Shown here: positions 1 through 8,624 of the stretch, piece after piece | Position numbering within the stretch: position 1 is the first letter of the stretch | How the letters are laid out: every line of letters starts with the position of its first letter | Source of the DNA: Klebsiella pneumoniae | GTDB taxonomy: Bacteria > Pseudomonadota > Gammaproteobacteria > Pseudomonadales > UBA5518 | DNA length: 64,000 nucleotides | Direction of reading: 5' to 3' | NCBI GenBank assembly: GCA_945862145.1 | Contig: CAMAXE010000017.1 | Span: 1-64,000, forward strand | Translations under genes and position numbers: made by a program | Notes under the pieces: model-generated | What the model saw: the letters and a program-made list of their open reading frames with translations, nothing else | Told to the model about the DNA's origin: nothing | Database searches by the model: none

Positions 1-1608
1 GCCTCGGTGGACGTGAAACTGCTGCTTGCCAGTTTTCTGGCGCAGCGCGACAAGCAGTCAGCCATCCAGGCCTTGCAGGGTTTCGTGAAGGAGTCACCTG
101 ATGCCGCGAAGCTGAAGTTTGCGCTCGCGCAGGCGTATATCAGCGAAGGCGATTTGGGCGACGCCACGGCCGTCTATCGGGAAATCGCCACGGGCGAAGC
201 TGCCAGCGAGGATGTAATCGGAGCCAAAAATGAGTTGGTGCGGATAGCCCTGCGCGAGAACGATCCCAAGGAAGCCCGCCGTATTGTCGACGAGGTACTG
301 GCAGCTGACGCCCAGAACGGCCAAGCGCTCCAGGCGCGGGCTATTATTGCGTTGAGCGAGCGCCGGACAGACGATGCCATTGCCGACCTGCGCATCGTGG
401 TTCGCGACCAACCCGACTCTGATCAGGCAAGACTGCTGCTGGCGCGGGCCTATTTGCAGAACAGCGCACTAGAACTTGCTGAGCAAAGTCTTGATGACAC
501 CCTGAAGATCAATCCATTGAACGCCGAGGCCGCGTTGCTGTATGCGCGCAACAGAATGCGCAAGCAGGATTTCAAGGGTGCCCTCCAGACCCTCGACAGG
601 CTGCTGGCAGGTGGCGTACCGAGTCGTGATGCAGAAAACCTCCGTATCCAGATTCGTTTGATGCAGAAAGACTGGAACTCGGCGGCCGATCTTGCCTCGG
701 GCGTGGCGCGCTCCACATCCAATCCCGGCTACGAGCGCTACGTCCTTGCGCTCACGCTCTTTGGTCAGGAGCGCTACGCAGAGGCGATTGAACTCTTCAA
801 GGAAGTGCTTTCCGGCAACCCTGATATGGAAGGTGCAATCAGCGGGATTGCGCGAGCATACCGTGCAGCCGGCAAACCCGAGGAGGGCATTGCCTTCCTG
901 CGCGCTCAGGTGGCGGCCAAGCCGGATAGTATCGGTGTCCGCGTCGCGCTGACCGATGAGCTGATACGCTCGGAAGACGTCCCGGGTGCCATTGCGGTTT
1001 ACCGTGAGGCCATCCAGCTCAAGCCCGATGTGTCGGCGCTCTACCGTCGTTTGGCTTCAGTGCTGAGCACCCAGAAGCAGCCCGCCGAGGCTGAAAAGGT
1101 ACTCCGGGAAGGACTTGCCGCTGTTCCGGCGGCGCTGGATCTCACGCTACAGCTGGCTACCCTGCTGGACAACCAGGGCAAAAAAGACGAGGCGCAGGTT
1201 CTCTACCGCGAACTTCTAGACAAGGACCCGACGCTCGATGTGGCGGCCAACAATTTAGCCGTTCTGGTTGCTGGCGATGGCTCCGACCCGGCAAAGCTCG
1301 ACGAGGCCGCAAAAATTGCTGGCCGTTTTGCCACCGCCGACCAGCCTTGGTTTGCCGATACGCTGGGCTGGATCTATTTCCAGCAGAAGAATTTCCCGAA
1401 AGCTACCGAAATGCTGGCCCGGGCGAGCCGGGGTGCGCCTGATGTGCCTCTCTTCCACTATCACATGGGCGCTGCACTTTACGAACTCAAGGACTACGCG
1501 GGTGCTCGCAAGGCGCTCGAAGCAGCGGAAAAGCTGGCGCAGGCTGGCAAGACCTATCCTGAGCAGCCACAGGCGGCAGCCTTGATGGCAAAACTGCCAG
1601 AAGCCTGA
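1..1608 (+). CDS. prsT: PEP-CTERM system TPR-repeat protein PrsT (C-terminal part)
   Basis: The reading frame is open from the first base, so the true start lies upstream; about 535 residues are present and the gene ends at TGA 1606-1608. The protein is almost entirely tetratricopeptide repeats: helical pairs with alanine, leucine and glycine at TPR spacing recur about every 34 residues (for example DPKEARRIVDEVLAADAQNG, then QPDSDQARLLLARAYLQNSA). PrsT proteins are long TPR lipoproteins that co-occur with exosortase, PrsK and PrsR in proteobacteria making PEP-CTERM proteins. The identification rests on repeat content plus context: galU and EPS genes follow directly and prsK/prsR lie 6 kb downstream. 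The lipoprotein signal, if present, is outside the window. A generic TPR protein of an EPS locus is the alternative. Confidence 0.82.
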   Translation, partial: ASVDVKLLLASFLAQRDKQSAIQALQGFVKESPDAAKLKFALAQAYISEGDLGDATAVYREIATGEAASEDVIGAKNELVRIALRENDPKEARRIVDEVLAADAQNGQALQARAIIALSERRTDDAIADLRIVVRDQPDSDQARLLLARAYLQNSALELAEQSLDDTLKINPLNAEAALLYARNRMRKQDFKGALQTLDRLLAGGVPSRDAENLRIQIRLMQKDWNSAADLASGVARSTSNPGYERYVLALTLFGQERYAEAIELFKEVLSGNPDMEGAISGIARAYRAAGKPEEGIAFLRAQVAAKPDSIGVRVALTDELIRSEDVPGAIAVYREAIQLKPDVSALYRRLASVLSTQKQPAEAEKVLREGLAAVPAALDLTLQLATLLDNQGKKDEAQVLYRELLDKDPTLDVAANNLAVLVAGDGSDPAKLDEAAKIAGRFATADQPWFADTLGWIYFQQKNFPKATEMLARASRGAPDVPLFHYHMGAALYELKDYAGARKALEAAEKLAQAGKTYPEQPQAAALMAKLPEA

Positions 1609-1647
1609 GTTTGAAGCCCCGGAAGCATGCCTGAGGAGGACTGATCG

Positions 1648-2487
1648 GTGATCAAGAAGTGCCTGTTCCCCGTTGCCGGCTACGGCACACGTTTTTTGCC
1701 TGCCACCAAGGCGATGCCGAAGGAAATGCTTCCCATCGTGAACAAGCCTCTGGTCCAGTACGGAGTAGAGGAAGCCCTCGATGCCGGGCTCTTCGAGATC
1801 GCCTTTGTAACGGGCCGTGGCAAGCGCACGATCAACGACCATTTCGACACCAGTTACGAGTTGGAACATCAGATTGCCGGCAGCGACAAGGAGCAGTATC
1901 TGCACGGCATCCGCAGCGTCATCGAGCGAGCGGTGTTTTCCACGACGCGCCAGCGTGAAATGAAAGGCTTGGGCCACGCGATCCTGACTGGACAGACGCT
2001 GATCGGTGACGAGCCCTTCGGTGTGATCCTGGCTGATGACCTGTGTTTCAACCCGGGCGGTGATTCAGTCATGGCCCAGATGGTCAAGATTTTCCGACAA
2101 GTTCGCTGCAGTATCGTGGCGGTGCAGGAGGTGGCACCTGACCAGATTCACAAATTCGGCGTGATCGCCGGAGAGCAGGTCAGGGATGATCTCTACCGCG
2201 TCACCAACATGGTCGAGAAACCCGCCGCTGCCGACGCCCCCAGCAATCTTGCCATCATCGGCCGCTACATTCTGACGCAGGATATCTTTGACTACATCAA
2301 GGACACGCCCCCGGGAAAGAACGGGGAAATCCAGATCACCGACGCACTGCTGAGGCAGGCACAAGCCGGCTGCGTAATGGCCTATAAATTCAAGGGCTTC
2401 CGTTTTGATTGCGGCAGTATCGATGGCTTTGTCGAGGCCACTAATTATTGTTACGAGCACTTCTATAAAAAGGGCCTTCCCCGGTGA
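1648..2487 (+). CDS. galU: UTP--glucose-1-phosphate uridylyltransferase
   Basis: This enzyme makes UDP-glucose from UTP and glucose-1-phosphate in the cytoplasm, supplying glucose units for polysaccharide. The 279-residue length fits the family. The N-terminal nucleotide-binding signature is clear (PVAGYGTRFLPATKAMPKEM, residues 8-27), followed by VEKP around 190 and the GEIQITDAL segment near 225. The start is GTG at 1648, chosen because TGAGGAGGA ends 7 bases upstream and the signature lies at the usual distance. It follows prsT by 39 bp and precedes the glucose phosphotransferase, so UDP-glucose synthesis is placed next to the enzyme likely to use it. This is a locus-associated copy; whether another galU exists elsewhere cannot be seen. 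Confidence 0.96.
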   Translation: MIKKCLFPVAGYGTRFLPATKAMPKEMLPIVNKPLVQYGVEEALDAGLFEIAFVTGRGKRTINDHFDTSYELEHQIAGSDKEQYLHGIRSVIERAVFSTTRQREMKGLGHAILTGQTLIGDEPFGVILADDLCFNPGGDSVMAQMVKIFRQVRCSIVAVQEVAPDQIHKFGVIAGEQVRDDLYRVTNMVEKPAAADAPSNLAIIGRYILTQDIFDYIKDTPPGKNGEIQITDALLRQAQAGCVMAYKFKGFRFDCGSIDGFVEATNYCYEHFYKKGLPR

Positions 2488-2539
2488 CTGGTCCTATGTC
2501 AGCGCCCACCGAGCCTGACCTGCAGGATCCCCTGCCCGG

Positions 2540-3958
2540 ATGACGGACAGCGCATTCAGAGCCCCTGCGCGCCGTCTGCTGCAGAACCACGACACACTTA
2601 TCGTATGGGTGCAGCGACTGTTGAATATGGCGGCCGCCATAGGCCCGCTGCTGTGGCTTGCAGAGTGGCGTGATGGCGAGGTCAAGGACAACTACCGCTA
2701 TCTGGGCGTCGTCGCCGTGCTGTTGATGTTCGTCATTTATCAGGAAGTTGGCGTTTACCGGCGTTATGCCGGACCGCTGGAGGGCGTCCAGAAACTTGCG
2801 CGGGCGTGGGGCGTGCTGGTGATGACGCTTGGCGTGATGGCCGTATTTACAAAGACGGCTGATCAGTTTTCGAGGCAGGTCCTGCTCGTCTGGGTGCTGA
2901 TGGCCTTCATTCTGCAAGCTTTTTTCTACCTCTTGACCTTGGCTTTGTTTCGCCGGATTCAGGGCCGTGAGCAGCGCGTACCGGCGCTTGTTCTGGGTAC
3001 CGGGCCGCTGGCGCGTCATCTTTGCCGGAGCATCAACCGCAACCCTTGGCTGCCTGATCGTGTCACTGGCGTACTCTCGGAGCACGCAGGCGAGATTAGT
3101 CATTGGGATGTGCAGGGCGTGCCGGTGCTCGGAACCACCGCGGAGTTGGTGCGAGTGGTCCAGGAGCAGGGTATCCGTAGGGTTTATGCCGCATTACCTC
3201 TGCGCCTGACACATCATGTCGATCAGATCCAGACTGAACTCTTCGATTGCAACGTGGACATCGTCTGGGCCCCAGACATTTTCAGTCTCAACCTGCTCAA
3301 CCATAGCGTGCGCGAAGTGGCTGGTGTGCCGCTCATTACGCTTTCTGAGACGCCGCTGATCGGCGGTGGCAGGGCATTTCTGAAGGCGGTGATGGATCGG
3401 GTGCTCGCGGTGCTCGCCGTTGTGGCGTTGAGCCCGGTGATGCTCCTCGTTGCCTTGGCGATCAAGCTTGATTCTGAAGGCCCCGTTTTTTTCCGGCAGC
3501 CGCGTCATGGCTGGGACGGCCGTGGGTTTCAGGTCCTCAAGTTCCGCAGCATGGTCGTGCATCAGGAGTCGCAAGGTACGGTGACGCAGACCCAGAAGCA
3601 CGATGCGCGGGTCACGCGCGTCGGACGGTTCATCCGCCGCACGAGCATTGACGAGCTTCCCCAGCTGTTCAATGTGCTTGAGGGCTCCATGTCTCTGGTG
3701 GGGCCACGGCCGCATGCCATTTCCCACAACAATTATTATTCCGACAAGGTGAACGCCTATCTGGCGCGGCACCGTATCAAGCCGGGAATGACCGGGCTCG
3801 CGCAGATCCGGGGCTATCGCGGCGAGACCGACTCGATAGAAAAAATGAAGATGCGGGTGGAGTGCGACCTCGAATACATCAACCAGTGGTCGCTATGGCT
3901 GGATGTCAAAATCCTGTTTCTCACGCCGTTCGCGCTGTTTTCCAGAAATGCCTACTGA
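2540..3958 (+). CDS. Undecaprenyl-phosphate glucose phosphotransferase (WcaJ-type priming enzyme)
   Basis: It should transfer glucose-1-phosphate from UDP-glucose to undecaprenyl phosphate at the inner membrane, the first step of repeat-unit assembly for an exopolysaccharide. The 472-residue protein has several hydrophobic segments in residues 25-135, a nucleotide-binding-like middle domain (about 145-260) and the bacterial sugar transferase domain (about 275-472). That domain shows a membrane helix, the [11 protein letters not shown] and KFRSM segments, [20 protein letters not shown], and the [18 protein letters not shown] stretch. These are standard landmarks of the polyisoprenylphosphate hexose-1-phosphotransferase family. 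It starts 52 bp after galU. Glucose as the donor sugar is inferred from galU and overall family resemblance; galactose cannot be excluded. Confidence 0.92.
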   Translation: MTDSAFRAPARRLLQNHDTLIVWVQRLLNMAAAIGPLLWLAEWRDGEVKDNYRYLGVVAVLLMFVIYQEVGVYRRYAGPLEGVQKLARAWGVLVMTLGVMAVFTKTADQFSRQVLLVWVLMAFILQAFFYLLTLALFRRIQGREQRVPALVLGTGPLARHLCRSINRNPWLPDRVTGVLSEHAGEISHWDVQGVPVLGTTAELVRVVQEQGIRRVYAALPLRLTHHVDQIQTELFDCNVDIVWAPDIFSLNLLNHSVREVAGVPLITLSETPLIGGGRAFLKAVMDRVLAVLAVVALSPVMLLVALAIKLDSEGPVFFRQPRHGWDGRGFQVLKFRSMVVHQESQGTVTQTQKHDARVTRVGRFIRRTSIDELPQLFNVLEGSMSLVGPRPHAISHNNYYSDKVNAYLARHRIKPGMTGLAQIRGYRGETDSIEKMKMRVECDLEYINQWSLWLDVKILFLTPFALFSRNAY

Positions 3959-4031
3959 CCGGCTGGCCCACTGACGTGCTTGGGCCCGTCATATACTGCC
4001 GTTGCACCATCTGACACAGGGAGATTGGTTC

Positions 4032-4658
4032 ATGCTGCACATGCGGTTCATCCTGACAGCTATCTTCGGACTGCTTTTGCTGGGCTGTGAGTCTACGGGG
4101 AGCGGTGCCCCGGCGCCGGCTGCAGCCCCGGCTGCGGAGCAGGCAGCGGTGGAGCAGTACCGCATTGGCCCCGGTGACCAGCTGCAAATCAGCGTCTGGC
4201 AGCACCCTGAGCTTTCGCCGTCCGTGACGGTCCTTCCTGATGGCGAAATCAGCCTGCCGCTGATTGGCGAGGTGAAAGCATCTGGCCTCGAGGAAAAAGA
4301 GCTCGCTGTGCTCGTTCGCGACAAGCTGGCCGAGTATGTCCGGAGCCCCGAGGTCACGGTGACGGTGGTCAATGCGGAGAGCGCGAATTTCCAGCAGCGC
4401 ATTCGTGTGACGGGTGCCGTGATGCGCCCTGCCTCGGTACCCTTCCGCAAGGGCATGACCGTGCTTGATGTCGTGCTCGAGGCGGGCGGCCCTAATGAAT
4501 TCGCATCAGCTAATAAGACCAAGCTCTACCGTACTACCGGCGGCAACTCGGCGGTGTTGAAGGTGGATCTCGACGATATCCTGAAGAAAGGCAAGATGGA
4601 GACCAACTACGAACTCCAGCCTTCCGATGTGATCACGGTGCCCGAGCGGCTGTTTTAG
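4032..4658 (+). CDS. Polysaccharide export lipoprotein (Wza/EpsA-like)
   Basis: It is a predicted outer-membrane or periplasmic component of polysaccharide export. I place the start at ATG 4032, not the TTG 30 bases upstream, because GGGAGA lies about 7 bases before it and the product then begins with a compact lipoprotein signal ending LLLLGC, lipidated Cys19. After an Ala/Pro-rich linker (residues 23-42), YRIGPGDQLQISVWQHPELS opens the polysaccharide export domain (about 46-118). A SLBB-like beta-grasp follows (about 122-200, beginning RVTGAVMRPASVPF). At 208 residues it is shorter than E. coli Wza and lacks the long C-terminal barrel region, as is usual for exporters of PEP-CTERM-associated EPS loci. 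It probably works with the adjacent beta-barrel protein. Confidence 0.92.
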   Translation: MLHMRFILTAIFGLLLLGCESTGSGAPAPAAAPAAEQAAVEQYRIGPGDQLQISVWQHPELSPSVTVLPDGEISLPLIGEVKASGLEEKELAVLVRDKLAEYVRSPEVTVTVVNAESANFQQRIRVTGAVMRPASVPFRKGMTVLDVVLEAGGPNEFASANKTKLYRTTGGNSAVLKVDLDDILKKGKMETNYELQPSDVITVPERLF

Positions 4659-4784
4659 CCGCCGCTCACGCAGATGACGCTGTCTCAGGCGCTGCGCCGC
4701 TAGGTCGGACGGAAGTGCTTCCGGGGCCCTGATGCTATTCTTCAGTCTGGTATCAACTCAAAGCCGCGCCGAGCGGGAGGCATC

Positions 4785-6116
4785 ATGACACCGAGCTTTG
4801 GACGTTCCTGGCTGTGGACGGCTCTGTTTGCTGCCGCAGGTGTGCACGCGCAGGAAACCCCCAAGCAGGGCCCCAGCATCGTGCTTGGCGCCGGCGTCGA
4901 GCAGACGGACAACGCTTTCAAGAGTTCGAGCGACGAGCAGGACGAGACCAAGGAGTACCTCAATCTCGGGCTCGGTTATGGGCGCAGCGGGGAGGCGCTG
5001 TCGGCACAGATCGACTACAACGGCGAGTTTGCGAATTACGAGAACAACACCATCGATGACGATGTGGTGGTTACCGGCTCCAGCAAGCTGGGCTGGAGCC
5101 CGCTCCCGGGGCGGCTCCAGCTTGGAGTGAGCCACGAGCGCTCCGAGCAACTTCGCAATTCGCGCGATGTGGATATCCGAAACAACCGGCAGATACGGGA
5201 CATGCTTTCTGCGGGCCCCGCGATCACCGCCCGGATGAGCCCTGTCGACCACTTGGTCTTGTCGGGGCAACTCACTCAGGTCGTGTATGACAAATCAGCT
5301 ACCGATACAGTGGACGGTCAGAATGCCGGGCGCGACAGTGATCGCGTTCAGGGTGGTCTGGCGTGGCAGCATCGTTTGAACAAGACCGATTTGCTGTCAG
5401 CCAACTACCAGCACTCGACCTCCAAGTTCGATGACTCCGATGTCGAAATCACCTTCCAGCAGGTCTTCGGCACCTACGAGGTGCGGCTGCGCAACAGTGG
5501 TTATACCGCCTCGTTAGGATTAAACAGGTCGGAGCGCAAGGGTAGTTCGAGTAATGACGGCTTCTACGGTCAGCTGGGTTGGGACCTCACTCTGGGAGTG
5601 CACCGATTCAAGGCTGTACTCATCAACCAGCTCACGGATTCCGGCATCGGACTTGGCGGCAACAGCCTGAGCAGCGCCAATATCTCCTCCAATGACACCA
5701 ATTTCGATGTCGTAGACGTGCTTGAGCGCAGCAGTTTGGATTTGGGTTATGGCTTTGACGGCCTGTGCGAGCGCTGCTTATTGGACATTGGTCTGAGCTA
5801 CGACGAGCAGGACTTCGACATCGAGCCCCGAGATCAGAAACAGAGTGGCGTGAGCGCCTCGTTCGGGTACCGCTTGACGCCAACACTCAGGGCTTCGCTG
5901 AGGGCCGGGTATGCGGAGCTCGAGTTCCCCCAGGATACCGATGGAGGCCGTAAGGACGAGCGGAGCAATTACGGCTTCTCCCTTGATTGGACTGCGTCAC
6001 GTCAGCTGACGGCACATCTCTCCCTCAGGACCGATTCACGAGACTCCTCTCAGTCAGGAGTGGGTAATTACGATGAGGCCTTCGGGGGGCTGTCGGTGAG
6101 CTACCGCTTCCGCTGA
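4785..6116 (+). CDS. Outer-membrane beta-barrel protein of the EPS/PEP-CTERM locus
   Basis: The 443-residue product has a short signal peptide (about residues 1-23, ending GVHA). The rest is alternating polar/hydrophobic strands typical of an outer-membrane barrel, closing with LSVSYRFR, a terminal aromatic strand recognised by the BAM machinery. GGGAGG at 4775-4780 sits 4 bases before the ATG. Position, length and strand pattern match the uncharacterised beta-barrel family often found beside the export lipoprotein in exosortase-linked EPS clusters, where it may form the outer-membrane channel or anchor the polymer. That role is inferred. Two cysteines (in LCERCLLD near residue 330) could form a disulfide. 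No catalytic motif is visible. A promoter may lie in the 126-bp gap upstream, but I do not see a clear one. Confidence 0.8.
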   Translation: MTPSFGRSWLWTALFAAAGVHAQETPKQGPSIVLGAGVEQTDNAFKSSSDEQDETKEYLNLGLGYGRSGEALSAQIDYNGEFANYENNTIDDDVVVTGSSKLGWSPLPGRLQLGVSHERSEQLRNSRDVDIRNNRQIRDMLSAGPAITARMSPVDHLVLSGQLTQVVYDKSATDTVDGQNAGRDSDRVQGGLAWQHRLNKTDLLSANYQHSTSKFDDSDVEITFQQVFGTYEVRLRNSGYTASLGLNRSERKGSSSNDGFYGQLGWDLTLGVHRFKAVLINQLTDSGIGLGGNSLSSANISSNDTNFDVVDVLERSSLDLGYGFDGLCERCLLDIGLSYDEQDFDIEPRDQKQSGVSASFGYRLTPTLRASLRAGYAELEFPQDTDGGRKDERSNYGFSLDWTASRQLTAHLSLRTDSRDSSQSGVGNYDEAFGGLSVSYRFR

Positions 6117-6285
6117 GTCAGCGATTGCAGATGGGGTAGCACCGTGACCAGCGGGTCGCGATCCGGCCACCCTGAAAAAGCGTTGACCCTGTGGTACCGC
6201 AATGCAGCCTGGAAGTGCCTGATAAATCCAGCCGATTGGCATGGCGGCATCACTGCTGAACGGCCCACGACGAGCCATCAACCCC

Positions 6286-6337
6286 TCCGAAAGTGTCGGA
6301 AAATTTTACAAACTTGAGATATAAAGTTTTCCGAAAA
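6286..6337. promoter_or_regulatory. Candidate PrsR upstream activating sites (TCCGA/TCGGA dyads)
   Basis: TCCGA-AAGTG-TCGGA (6286-6300) is an inverted repeat with 5-bp arms. TTTTC-C-GAAAA (6327-6337) is a second dyad that repeats the TCCGA half-site. They lie about 40-90 bp upstream of the sigma-54-like promoter, where response-regulator enhancer sites usually sit. Assignment to PrsR is inference from position and from the prsR gene close by. Confidence 0.5.
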
Positions 6338-6374
6338 TACACAAAACCTAATAAAAACAAACATCTAAGGTTTG

Positions 6375-6390
6375 TGGCATGCTTCCTGTA
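6375..6390 (+). promoter_or_regulatory. Candidate sigma-54 promoter of the PEP-CTERM gene
   Basis: TGGCATGCTTCCTGTA matches the -24 element well (TGGCA-G). The -12 element is weaker: TGT replaces TGC. The GG-to-G spacing is the canonical ten bases. It ends 83 bp before the start codon. Proteobacterial PEP-CTERM genes are known to share upstream sites containing sigma-54 motifs. Confidence 0.6.
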
Positions 6391-6473
6391 TATTAGTTTT
6401 TGCCAAAGATTTGTTGCGACCAGCTTCAAGTCTCATGGCTCAAGATTCTTAGTGATATCCAAGGAGAGCGGAA

Positions 6474-7154
6474 ATGAAGAAAACACTGATTGCTGCCAGC
6501 CTCGCGCTGGGATTTGGCCTGAGTAGCGGCGCCATGGCGAGCACCTTCGATTTCGATGCAGAGACCAATGAGCGCGGTGCCAATCCGCTTTATTTCTCTT
6601 CGGGCGGCATGACCATCGCCGCGTTCGGCTTGGCGGGTTCGTATAATTTTGAGGCCGCAGACTGGACGTACGCCTACTTGGACGCAGGCCCCAAGTCCGG
6701 ACTTGGCGTTTGCGGCAGTGTGTACCGGGCTGACAGATTGGGTGATACCAGCGACGGTAATGATTTCTCAGGGGGCACAAACGAGTGCAACCCCAGTTCG
6801 GACGATAATATGGCGGATGCCAAGTCTGAGTGGCTTGCCTTTTTCAAGGGAACGAGCTGGTCAGGTGCCTTCCGTGTCGGCGGCTTTCAGCTGTTCGGCA
6901 ATCACGTGGATTATGGCAGTGATACTGCATATATCACCGTAGATGGTTTCACTTGGGAAACTGTGGCCGTAAGCGAGACTGGCTATGTCGACATGGGCGG
7001 TCGCGTGGTCGTGGGCTTGGGGATTCGCGTAGACCAGGGCTTGGAAGGTTACGTGGGTAACTTGGATGTGTCTCAGGTCCCCGTACCTGGCACGCTTGGT
7101 CTGCTCGGCCTGGGCCTGCTCGGCCTCGGAGCGATGCGTCGCAAGACAGCCTGA
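6474..7154 (+). CDS. PEP-CTERM sorting-domain protein
   Basis: A secreted 226-residue protein, expected to be cut and anchored or released by an exosortase not in this window. It has a signal peptide (residues 1-22, ending SSGAMA), a roughly 175-residue beta-rich middle with no family I recognise, and a C-terminal sorting signal. The signal begins VPVPGTLGLLGLG near residue 201, continues as a Gly/Leu helix and ends in the basic cluster MRRKTA. The signature Glu of Pro-Glu-Pro is replaced by Val, a variation I believe occurs in gammaproteobacterial members. Two cysteines (in VCGSVY and ECNPSS) may form a disulfide. It stands alone between a long regulated upstream region and a strong terminator, the usual monocistronic layout. 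Polymer association is inferred from the EPS neighbours. Confidence 0.9.
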   Translation: MKKTLIAASLALGFGLSSGAMASTFDFDAETNERGANPLYFSSGGMTIAAFGLAGSYNFEAADWTYAYLDAGPKSGLGVCGSVYRADRLGDTSDGNDFSGGTNECNPSSDDNMADAKSEWLAFFKGTSWSGAFRVGGFQLFGNHVDYGSDTAYITVDGFTWETVAVSETGYVDMGGRVVVGLGIRVDQGLEGYVGNLDVSQVPVPGTLGLLGLGLLGLGAMRRKTA

Positions 7155-7178
7155 TTGCGGCCAGATTCGGCAGCAAAC

Positions 7179-7207
7179 AAAAGGGCGCCCTCCGGGCGCC
7201 CTTTTTT
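7179..7207. terminator. Bidirectional rho-independent terminator between PEP-CTERM gene and prsR
   Basis: A perfect stem (AAAGGGCGCCC / GGGCGCCCTTT, loop TCC) is followed by a T run on the plus strand and by TTTTG on the minus strand. It can therefore stop transcription from both converging units. Confidence 0.92.
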
Positions 7208-7256
7208 ATTGGGGAGTAGAGTCCTCAGGGCACGCTGTTCTGGTGCAGAGCCGCCT

Positions 7257-8624
7257 CTATTCGGCCGCCACCAACCCGTACTTGCTCATCAAGTCATAGA
7301 GCGTCGGGCGCGTCACGCCCAGCATCTTGGCCGCGTTGGAGTGGTTCCCGTCTGCGAGCGCCAGCGCCCGGTTGATGGCGGTGGTCTCCGCGGCTTGCCG
7401 TACTTCCCGCAGGTTCAGCGCCAGGGGATTAGCGCCTGCCACGCCGGGCAAACCAAGATCCTCCGCGCCGATGTGCCGGTTCTCGGCCATGATCACGGCG
7501 CGCTTGATGCGGTTCTGCATCTCGCGGATGTTTCCCGGCCAGGCATAGGCTTCGATTGAATCGGCGGCATCGCTACCCAAGGTCGCGACCCGCGGGTTGT
7601 GCTCCTTGGCGAACTGCGTCAACAGGTGCCGTGCAAGTAGCACCTTGTCGCCGCCACGCTCGCGCAGCGGCGGAATATCCACCACGATCTCGCTGATCCG
7701 GTAGAAGAGATCTTCGCGAAAACTGCCCTGGGTCACCATCTGCTGCAGATTCTTGTTGGTCGCGCACACCACCCGCACGTCCACGGGTACTTCCTCGCGG
7801 CCACCCACCCGGTCCACCACGCGCTGTTGCAGGAAACGCAGCATCTTGGCCTGCAGGCTGAGCGGCATATCGCCTATTTCGTCCAGAAACAGGGTGCCGC
7901 GATTGGCGGTTTCAACTTTCCCGAAGGTGCGTTTGTTGGCGCCGGTGAAGGCGCCTTTCTCATAGCCGAAGAGCTCGCTCTCCATCAGCGTTTCGGGTAC
8001 CGCCGCGCAGTTGATTGCCACAAAGGCCTCATCCGCGCGGGGGCTGAGGTCGTGGATCGCGCGTGCCAGCACCTCCTTGCCGGTGCCGCTTTCGCCAAGC
8101 AGCAGGCAGGTGACGCTGGTGGGTGCCACCTTCTCGATCATGCGGCATACGGCCAGCATGCGGGCGTCGGCTGCGATCACGCCCTCGAGTGGCGCGCGCG
8201 CATTCAATCGCAGCCGGCGGTTCTGTTCTTCGAGTTGATAGATGTGGAAAGCGCGCTGGACGATCAGGTCCAACACATCGGTGTCCACGGGTTTCTCGTA
8301 GAAGTCACAGGCGCCCATCGAGATCGCGCGCATGGCGTTCTGCGTTTCGTGGTGGCCGGTGATCACGATGATCTTAGTGTGCGGTCGAAGCCCCAGAATC
8401 TCCTGCACGCAGCGGAAGCCTTCGCTCACGCCCTCAGCGTCCGGTGGCAGACCTAAATCTTGCAAGACCACCGCAGGTTCCGAACGCCGCACCTCGGCCA
8501 ACGCGCTCTCACGATCACAGGCCTGCAACACCTCCCAGCCCTCGAAGTGCCAGCGCAACTGCCGCTGCATGCCGTCATCGTCCTCCACGATCAGGAGGCG
8601 GCGGTTCTCTTCGGTACCAGCCAT
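7257..8624 (-). CDS. prsR: Sigma-54-dependent response regulator PrsR
   Basis: A 455-residue NtrC-type activator. The receiver domain (about 8-125) has the acidic pair EDDD near residue 14, phospho-acceptor Asp56 (LQDLGLP) and KPVD near 110. The AAA+ sigma-54 interaction domain (about 145-380) shows Walker A GESGTGKE, the sigma-54 contact loop GAFTGA and the Walker B-like LFLDEIGDM. A Fis-type helix-turn-helix closes the protein (about 415-452). Its ATG overlaps the prsK stop as TAATG, so the pair is translationally coupled. PrsK/PrsR track with PEP-CTERM proteins and their sigma-54 sites across proteobacteria. The divergent arrangement with a PEP-CTERM gene 100 bp away supports this over a generic NtrC-family call. 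Confidence 0.95.
   Translation of the reverse strand: MAGTEENRRLLIVEDDDGMQRQLRWHFEGWEVLQACDRESALAEVRRSEPAVVLQDLGLPPDAEGVSEGFRCVQEILGLRPHTKIIVITGHHETQNAMRAISMGACDFYEKPVDTDVLDLIVQRAFHIYQLEEQNRRLRLNARAPLEGVIAADARMLAVCRMIEKVAPTSVTCLLLGESGTGKEVLARAIHDLSPRADEAFVAINCAAVPETLMESELFGYEKGAFTGANKRTFGKVETANRGTLFLDEIGDMPLSLQAKMLRFLQQRVVDRVGGREEVPVDVRVVCATNKNLQQMVTQGSFREDLFYRISEIVVDIPPLRERGGDKVLLARHLLTQFAKEHNPRVATLGSDAADSIEAYAWPGNIREMQNRIKRAVIMAENRHIGAEDLGLPGVAGANPLALNLREVRQAAETTAINRALALADGNHSNAAKMLGVTRPTLYDLMSKYGLVAAE

Larger units (their letters stand above)
6117..6473. other. Long intergenic region upstream of the PEP-CTERM gene
   Basis: This 357-bp stretch has no supported gene. Its last 180 bases are markedly AT-rich compared with the surrounding DNA. 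It carries the dyad sites at 6286-6337 and the sigma-54-like promoter at 6375-6390, then AAGGAGAG (6461-6468), a strong ribosome binding site for the gene at 6474. A 77-codon open frame here (6293-6526) has no recognisable content and overlaps the real start, so I do not call it. I see no terminator for the upstream barrel gene. Confidence 0.75.

Noticed and set aside
4002-4031. TTG 4002 as start of the export lipoprotein
   Set aside because: It lacks a ribosome binding site and would push the lipoprotein signal inside the protein.
6192-6206. TGGTACCGCAATGCA as an alternative sigma-54 promoter
   Set aside because: The distance between the GG and GC elements is one base short of the required spacing; the site at 6375 has correct spacing.
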